From Siphonodentalium dalli (taxonomy: Eukaryota; Mollusca; Scaphopoda; Gadilida; Siphonodentaliidae): a DNA stretch of 64,000 nt. The notes under the pieces are model-generated. The model ran no database searches, was not told the origin of the DNA, and saw nothing but the letters and a program-made list of their open reading frames with translations. Position numbers and translations under genes: made by a program. Below, one piece after another: positions 58,376 to 64,000 of the stretch; the first letter of the stretch is position 1; each line of letters starts with the position of its first letter. The DNA lies in NCBI GenBank assembly GCA_032622095.1, contig CP136064.1:126467605-126531604 (forward strand). Reading direction: 5' to 3'.

Positions 58376-58664
58376 TTGGACCTGGGAGTTCTGAATATAC
58401 ATAACATATTAGACTATGTGATGGTAACTCCTGATATAACTGCATACAAGGACATTCATAGTGATTGTGGTCTACCTGTTGTGAAGTTGGCTGCTATCGA
58501 TACATATCTGTTTTCTGTGTCACAAAGTTTAGGAGATGGGCCAACAAATCTGTACGAGGAACGGTATCTTACGTTTGCGAGGTTGGCTCTACACGATGGA
58601 ACGTTTTACATAAAAGCACAGCGTTGTGCTTCTATGAAAAAGAATGTGTCTTACTCTCTAAAAA
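58376..58664 (+). pseudogene. coding-like fragment, perhaps transposase C-terminus
   Basis: The frame reads ILDYVMVTPDITAYKDIHSD, CGLPVVKLAAIDTYLFSVSQ, LGDGPTNLYEERYLTFARLA and HDGTFYIKAQRCASMKKNVS before meeting the TGTGTA array. The stretch FARLALHDGTFYIKA..CASMKKN is faintly like the C-terminal FKRLCLNGKILHC..CSRISVRNN of the transposase at 24010. The resemblance is short. No start or splice sites identified. Confidence 0.25.
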
Positions 58665-59045
58665 ACACTGTGTAGAAACGCTACACACTTTGTACACACA
58701 TATGTGTAACATCTGCTCCCCAACAATTATGTGTAGAAACTGTAGAGCAATTTTTGGTACACACAATATGTGTAGCTCTATACACACATGTATGTGTAGT
58801 CGTTATACACTTATGTGTAGTAAACAGTTGGTAGACAGTTACTACACAGTTAGTACACAGATAATACACAGTTAGTGTGTACTTTATTTATACACATCTG
58901 TGTACATAGTACACAGTAGTGTGTACTTTATTTATACACATATGTGTAACAACATACACAATTTTGTAGTATATAGTACCCAGTATTGTGCATATTTGGT
59001 ACACATACTGTGTACCAACTAATCTATACACTTTATGTGTAATAA
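58665..59045. repeat. array of TACACA/TGTGTA half-palindromes
   Basis: About 20 occurrences of TGTGTA or TACACA alternate in about 380 bp, often as paired hairpins (TACACACATATGTGTA, TACACACATGTATGTGTA, TACACATCTGTGTA, TACACATATGTGTA). A direct 31-bp repeat (TTAGTGTGTACTTTATTTAT or AGTGTGTACTTTATTTATAC type) occurs at about 58872 and 58918. The same motif marks the ends of 52592-53382 and 23644-23955. It is probably a subterminal transposase-binding array. Confidence 0.65.
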
Positions 59046-59330
59046 ATTTACATGCATTCTTTTTGCAAATATTGGACATTTTTGGGTGATGTAGCAACTG
59101 TAATGTCGAATCAGAATCGCATGGTTGAGGCCACTGAATTTAGGCCATCACAGTAAGAATGTTTGATATTGAAAGCGATAACTATTAGCCAAAACAAATC
59201 ATGAAAAACATGCTATGATATGTTATATATGCTGAATGGACCTCATATTACATTGACATTTACATGTACTGGTATAATAAATTTGCAATGACAATGAAAT
59301 GGGCAAGAAAAGTTTAACTCACTATTTATC
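59046..59330. other. intergenic, nothing recognised
   Basis: AT-rich sequence between the motif array and the palindrome. Confidence 0.5.
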
Positions 59331-59842
59331 TAACTTTTCCGGTTCAATATAATTGTTTAATTGCCAATTTATTTTACAGGCAAATGACAATGCCAACTAT
59401 GGGTGATGTTCGATCAATTAAGCGTACTGGATGTATATCTAATAGCACATTCCTCGGGATTTTATTCTGGGTAACATTTTTCTGACAATGCTGTGTTTTC
59501 TCAATTTTGTTTATCAATATGATACTTTCATTCTCAGTTTTTGAAGCCACTTCTTCAATTGACAGGACACGAGGATCTTCGGATTGACTCCAAGCCACCT
59601 CTCCATGTCAATGACATGAAGATCTTTCAAAAACTGAGAATGAAAGTATCATATTGATAAATTTTGTTGAGAAAACACAGCATTGTCAGAAACATATTAC
59701 CCAGAATAAAATCCCGAGGAATGTGCTATTATAGATATACATCCAGTACGCTTAATTGATCGAACATCACCCATAGTTGGCATTGTCTTTTGCCTGTAAA
59801 ATAAATTGGCAATTAAACAATTATATTGAACCGGAAGAGTTA
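59331..59842. repeat. 512-bp near-perfect palindrome, 215-bp arms
   Basis: The left arm 59331-59545 (starting TAACTTTTCCGGTTCAATAT) and right arm 59626-59842 are reverse complements with only a handful of changes and small indels. The spacer is 80 bp. The spacer plus the start of the right arm recurs at 59886-60050 (CACCTCTTCAATTGACAGGG, GAGGATCTTTAGAATGACTC). A transcript would fold into a hairpin of more than 200 bp. The open frames in it (59374-59598) are not genes. Confidence 0.9.
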
Positions 59843-59885
59843 GATGCAGTCAAGTTTATATTTTAATTGCTTGCATCCACGATAA

Positions 59886-60050
59886 GGCATCGAAGTCACC
59901 TCTTCAATTGACAGGGTATGAGGATCTTTAGAATGACTCCAAGTCACCTCTCCCTTGTCAATGACAAGAGGATTTTTCAAAAACTGAGTGAGCATGAAAA
60001 TATCATTTTGATAAGTTTTGACAAGAGGACACAACACTCTCCAAAAAGTA
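59886..60050. repeat. direct partial copy of the palindrome centre
   Basis: Matches 59545-59700 with moderate divergence (TGACTCCAAGTCACCTCTCC, TTTTTCAAAAACTGAG, TATCATTTTGATAAGTTTTG). Confidence 0.7.
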
Positions 60051-60635
60051 TAAACCCATTAGTTATCATATACATGTATAACGGATTTGTGGAATGGAAC
60101 TAACTTCAGAGAAAGTTGGCATTGAAATTCATATATACCGGTACAATAAAATGGCAATGACAGCACTGTTAAAATTTACGAAAGAAGTTACAAGTAAAAG
60201 TGGGACCAGCAATTTCTGTTGCGTTACATATACGGTAGTTAGGATACCACCAGTCATTGAACAGAAATCACTTCTCTATTACTTTCATGGTGTATCATGG
60301 CAATTAAGATTCAGTATCAATGCTTACATTACAATTCAGAAGCAGAATACACAGAACACTGATAAGGTGTCATCACGCCAAACACCAAGATTATATATGG
60401 TCTCTTTGATGTTATTTAATTGTACACCCCACTGACTTATCATATTTCAGTAGATAAATAAACCCATATTATATTAAACTGACATCGTTTTTTCAATACT
60501 ATGTTACCACCATTACTTTGATAGAGGAAAGTTTATTCTCAAAGAGTATAATTATTTTACATGAACTTTATTTTAATGGTATATAACTATATATCCAACA
60601 AATGAAGCTGAAAATTCATATTTCATGTGCTGCAG

Positions 60636-60759
60636 GAGCCTTCAAACTCTGGTTGACACTACAGTAACAGTTGAGGCACAAGCAGACATGTTCACTGGAG
60701 AAATGTTATTAGATAGTCCACTTCAGCTGTTTCAGTCAGTTAATAAATTAGAGGAATAA
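60636..60759 (+). CDS. candidate terminal exon, 41 codons, unrecognised
   Basis: After an acceptor TTCATGTGCTGCAG, one phase is open to a TAA and reads SLQTLVDTTVTVEAQADMFT, GEMLLDSPLQLFQSVNKLEE. The composition is protein-like and the other two phases stop early. The previous exon was not found. The ORF at 60094-60435 has a true ATG and the same strand, but its possible donor (CATG/GTGTAT) gives the wrong phase. No family recognised. Confidence 0.35.
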
Positions 60760-62383
60760 TAGTATGACCACTGCTCCAATCCTGTAGTTAGCCAAAATCA
60801 AGGCTTCTTTTACCATGATTTTAATGAACAGAGAACAGAAAATTCCTTAGTTGAAGATTGTCAGATCATCAATTACAATAATGTGACTTATCATTCATCC
60901 TCCTCCACAATAACATATTACATGGTAATTTACAAAGCATGTGTATGATATTACAGGGCTGAAGATTGTCACACATTTGAGAACTGGTCCATAAATACTG
61001 TTTGTCATCCACCTTGAATGGGAAATTCAATTCATGGCATTTTGAAGCTACAAGTAGTAACATATCATTACGTAAACTGTAAACTGTTTAAATATAATCA
61101 ATATTAAGTATGCATCATCCGATTAGATGCCCCTCAATAAGGCTCAATTACTATATATTTGGATTCGGGTGGGAGAATATTTGATTTGAGTCGATGAACC
61201 CGCCCACCAAAGCTAAGAGTTATTACATATTCATTTTTAAATCTATTATTTTTCACCATCGAGACTTAATAGTGGCCTGGGAAAAAGTCAACGGGCCAAT
61301 GGTCTTGGACCATTGAATCAACTTGAGAACTTGCACGCTAAATTATACATGAAATGCTTTATATAATTATTATACAATGAAGTAAAATAAATAATCACTC
61401 CAAATATTTAAAAAAACATGTGAGTATAGTTAGTATACAGACTGTCAATGCGGTGAACGTTATTGCAACAATTTGTTGGGGCTCAAGTTCCGTGAAATAT
61501 TACATGAGTGGCCAGTGTCAAGTTGCATCTTGCAGCATAACACTTTAACATAACAGATAAGTGGACAATTGTTTGCAGGTGTGGTTTGGTTTTGTATTTA
61601 CTACACACCAATATTCAATCAAGTAATAATATGTGTCCACTATCTAGGCAAGTTAGTTATATATTGAACATGGCAATAAATTAAATTAATTCTCTGGTAC
61701 TGGATAGGCTGTCATGCATGATGTCAAATATGTTGCGAGTCTCAATGACATCAGGATTGCACTATCGTGGACAAGCTGAAATATTATACCAACAATGTAA
61801 CTGAATTTACGAAATAGACCACAATATTGCAGCTGTGTAATTAGAAGTAAAATAAAATAAAGCTTTATTCCACACCTATTGACTATTCAACCAAATCTCA
61901 CCATTGAATACCTATTATTGTATGCCTCTAGTGGAATAGAAGCAGGAACTATTTGTGTTGATGTTGTCACCAAGAAAGGTGACAAACAGCTATTATAGGT
62001 ACATTTATTATGTCAACAATCAGCTTCAGGTGATGTCCCGATCATAACCAGTAATCCATCAGACTTAAATCACAATAAAGGTAGCTGACTCATGGATTGA
62101 CACAATGGTGTAGAATAAATACAGAACACAACTTGTACCATAATCTCAAATATTTTATCAAAATCATGGTGGACAGTGCATAATTACATTCTGCTCGAGT
62201 TTTGCTGTCGCAAAATATATCCATGCACCTTCTGCAACTCATTTGATAAAAGATTCTCGATGACACTAGGGGTAACTTAATTTTAGGATCCTGCAAATAT
62301 TAAAAAAATCATATTCAATTAAACATGCTGCTGCATGAGTATATGATTCATATTCGAATCAACATCAGCGAAGAATATATCTA
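60760..62383. other. intergenic, nothing recognised
   Basis: AT-rich sequence without repeat pairs I could see. The frames at 60869-61063 and 62090-62296 on the reverse strand have no recognisable feature. Confidence 0.45.
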
Positions 62384-62794
62384 TATAATATCCCTGTTGA
62401 GCTTCGCAGTGCTAAAATGAGTGTTCCGTATGAAGCACACATCGATGGCATTGCCGTAGAAGCACCCCCTCATTACGAGAGTAGTTCATCTGGATGATTG
62501 ATTTCAGCATCCTTACCGACTGTACATGTGCATGAAGGTTGTGATACACGTGAGTCAGATCATGTAGCCCCAATGTCTCTCAAAATTAAAAGATTAGTTG
62601 AAATGCAAAGTAACATTATATTTTACTCACAGACACAGACTGCCATTGAAAATGTTTTGTCCTCTCACAAATTCCAGAATTATTGGCAAAGTTGTCTTGC
62701 AGCAAATTCAGAGGATCACATCACTCATTCTTACGATAAGCTGAGGTTATCTGCAAAAATTAGTAAACACTTATTACAATATTGTTTTCATTAG
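62384..62794 (+). pseudogene. coding-like ORF interrupted by one TGA, unrecognised
   Basis: A single frame reads YNIPVELRSAKMSVPYEAHI, DGIAVEAPPHYESSSSG, then a TGA at 62495-62497, then LISASLPTVHVHEGCDTRES, PMSLKIKRLVEMQSNIIFYS, QTQTAIENVLSSHKFQNYWQ and SCLAANSEDHITHSYDKLRL to a TAG. Both sides look like the same protein, with a charged helical C-terminus. ATTGATTTCAG after the TGA could be a splice acceptor, but I see no matching donor. The most likely reading is a pseudogene or an exon boundary. No family recognised. Confidence 0.35.
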
Positions 62795-63068
62795 AAAAAG
62801 CTATTACTCAGACTATTTATTTATTGCAATTGTATACATACCATGAAATCTGAAAATTGGCCACAGCAATAACTTCCAGGGCTATAAAATCACATATGTA
62901 CTTCACCAACATTCATCAGGGATGTGGATGGAGGGTCTCCATTGGGGATGGAGGGTCTCCATTTGGGGAGGAACGCACCTTGAATTTGAAATGTATAAAG
63001 CCAATAAAATATCCAACACATGTTGTATTATATCAGACAAGAAGTCAAATTTGTTTTCAAGTTGGAGC

Positions 63069-63364
63069 AGGGGCCCCCGGTGGTCGAATCGGTAGAGTGC
63101 CAGGTGAATTACACCGCCACAGGCCGTCCAGCGCTGACGAAGCTGGTTCGAACCCCGTCATAGGAAGGCCAAGGGTGACTGGTGACTGGTGTATCTGGGC
63201 AAGTTTGTCAGTTGCTTTCTGTGGGTCGGTGGTTTCCAAACACAGTGGGACGATTTCTTGGTGAAATCAAGCCTCTGCGTGGTCTTTCCTCCACCAGTAA
63301 AATTGACAACGTCATGTGTGGCCTAGCGGCTAGAATGACGATAAACCCTAATAAACCAAACCAA
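63069..63364 (+). mobile_element. tRNA-derived SINE, 296 bp, with 12-bp target-site duplication
   Basis: The head contains polymerase III promoter boxes: box A-like TGGTCGAATCGGTAGAG (63081-63097) and a perfect box B GGTTCGAACCC (63145-63155). The body includes GTGGGTCGGTGGTTTCCAAA and GAAATCAAGCCTCTGCGTGG, and the tail is ACCCTAATAAACCAAACCAA. TCAAGTTGGAGC directly precedes (63057-63068) and directly follows (63365-63376) the element without a mismatch, which is the mark of LINE-assisted insertion and of a fairly young copy. Open frames on both strands (62857-63444) lie in it and are not genes. Confidence 0.9.
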
Positions 63365-63376
63365 TCAAGTTGGAGC

Positions 63377-64000
63377 CGGTTAAAATTGTGAATTGGAACA
63401 TAAGTACTAGTAGAATGTCTGCCGAACAGTCTCTTTAACGACAATAACTTATGATGAACTTATCTTGGCCATTTTTGTAATAGCAGCTTTATACCGACAT
63501 GGGTTGGCAGTCTATACATTTGTATTTATTGAATTTGTGTGCACCAGTCTCTGTCGAGACTAAGTCTGCATTAAGTATATGTGACTATATTTATATACTG
63601 GTACGTATATACATCGTTCGTTCGAAGAGAGGTCCCTGTCGGTAATTGCCGCTCAGCAAATGCTGCACATGACATGTTCACCTGAATGGCGATCACCACC
63701 ACCGGGCACTTGCAGTAAAAAGGGCAGTTCGTTCAAAGGGTACGAAGCCCCATGGCTACCCGTGTGCTTGCTATTGACAGTATTATAAGTAGAGGTGGAG
63801 ATATTTATTCTTTCGAGGTTTCGACACAAGTTTCCAACAACTGTGGTCTGTGATAACTTGTTCGAGCTATAAAAGGTGCAAAAACTAATTTTGGCTTTTG
63901 ATGACTTGTGCATATTCCATTAATTTGAAATTAGGTGTTGTTGGAAATTGGAAATGAAATAATATTATCTAATTAGTGAGCTTTCAGACAACCACGATTC
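63377..64000. other. intergenic, nothing recognised
   Basis: An 86-codon reverse-strand frame with a true ATG (63653-63913) has no recognisable domain. Nothing else seen to the window edge. Confidence 0.45.

Noticed and set aside
62495-62497. In-frame TGA as a selenocysteine codon
   Set aside because: No selenoprotein family is recognisable and no SECIS-like structure was noticed; a pseudogene or splice boundary is simpler.
1-64000. CRISPR arrays, bacterial operons, organellar genes
   Set aside because: Repeats here are inverted or irregular tandems without uniform spacers, and the genes have introns.

Overview
This looks like AT-rich nuclear DNA of a marine invertebrate, most likely a mollusc or another lophotrochozoan. 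The reasons are spliced genes with GT-AG introns, a BEN-domain gene, dense short inverted-repeat elements, a tRNA-derived SINE, and a tandem interspersed repeat whose last unit ends in a GACGGACG-type tract followed by CAGGTGAGCTAAAA, a type I associate with bivalve and gastropod genomes. The organism call is inference. There is no sign of a bacterial or organellar genome.

Gene content is low. The supported protein-coding parts are: an unrecognised 184-residue open exon at the left edge (171-725, +); a three-exon BEN-domain gene (27721-30476, +); a divergent 67-residue ORF (27184-27387, -) followed 25 nt after its stop by a canonical histone-type 3' stem-loop; and a CACTA/EnSpm (Tnp2-like) transposase (24010-26695, -) with visible D, D and E catalytic positions but one frame break. 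Weaker coding pieces, some with good splice sites, lie at 8690-9070 (+), 9075-9135 (-), 22306-22457 (-), 30667-31018 (+), 32329-33207 (+), 35569-35999 (-), 60636-60759 (+) and 62384-62794 (+). Fossil pieces are a LINE-type endonuclease (2880-3660, -), a coiled-coil ORF of probable element origin (14776-15691, +) and an integrase-core fragment of KRBA2 type (57800-58230, -).

Most of the rest is non-autonomous mobile DNA. From left to right: a ~155-bp tandem interspersed repeat split by a hairpin MITE family (4.7-6.9 kb); a long inverted-repeat element (7.0-8.65 kb); a 101-bp tandem array (11.6 kb); a foldback element (16.1-16.9 kb) and small hairpin MITEs (17.3-18.5 kb); two MITEs next to the transposase (23.4-24.0 kb); double-hairpin elements (31.9 and 50.1 kb); a TA-flanked element nested in another inverted-repeat element (36.2-37.6 kb); an array of dispersed repeat tails (39-41.8 kb); a foldback element (40.8-41.5 kb); a 3.2-kb inverted-repeat unit enclosing about 1.9 kb of strand-biased minisatellite (42.4-45.6 kb); a TTAA-flanked and a TTA-flanked element (51.7-54.1 kb); a foldback element carrying a 99.7%-identical 360-bp tandem duplication (54.2-55.9 kb); an array of TACACA/TGTGTA motifs (58.7-59.0 kb); a 512-bp near-perfect palindrome (59.3-59.8 kb); and a SINE with a 12-bp target-site duplication (63.07-63.36 kb).

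The compact unit at 27.1-30.5 kb is the part most worth studying: a BEN-domain gene and a small helical ORF are transcribed away from each other from a 333-bp spacer, and the small ORF has a histone-like 3' end although it is not a histone.
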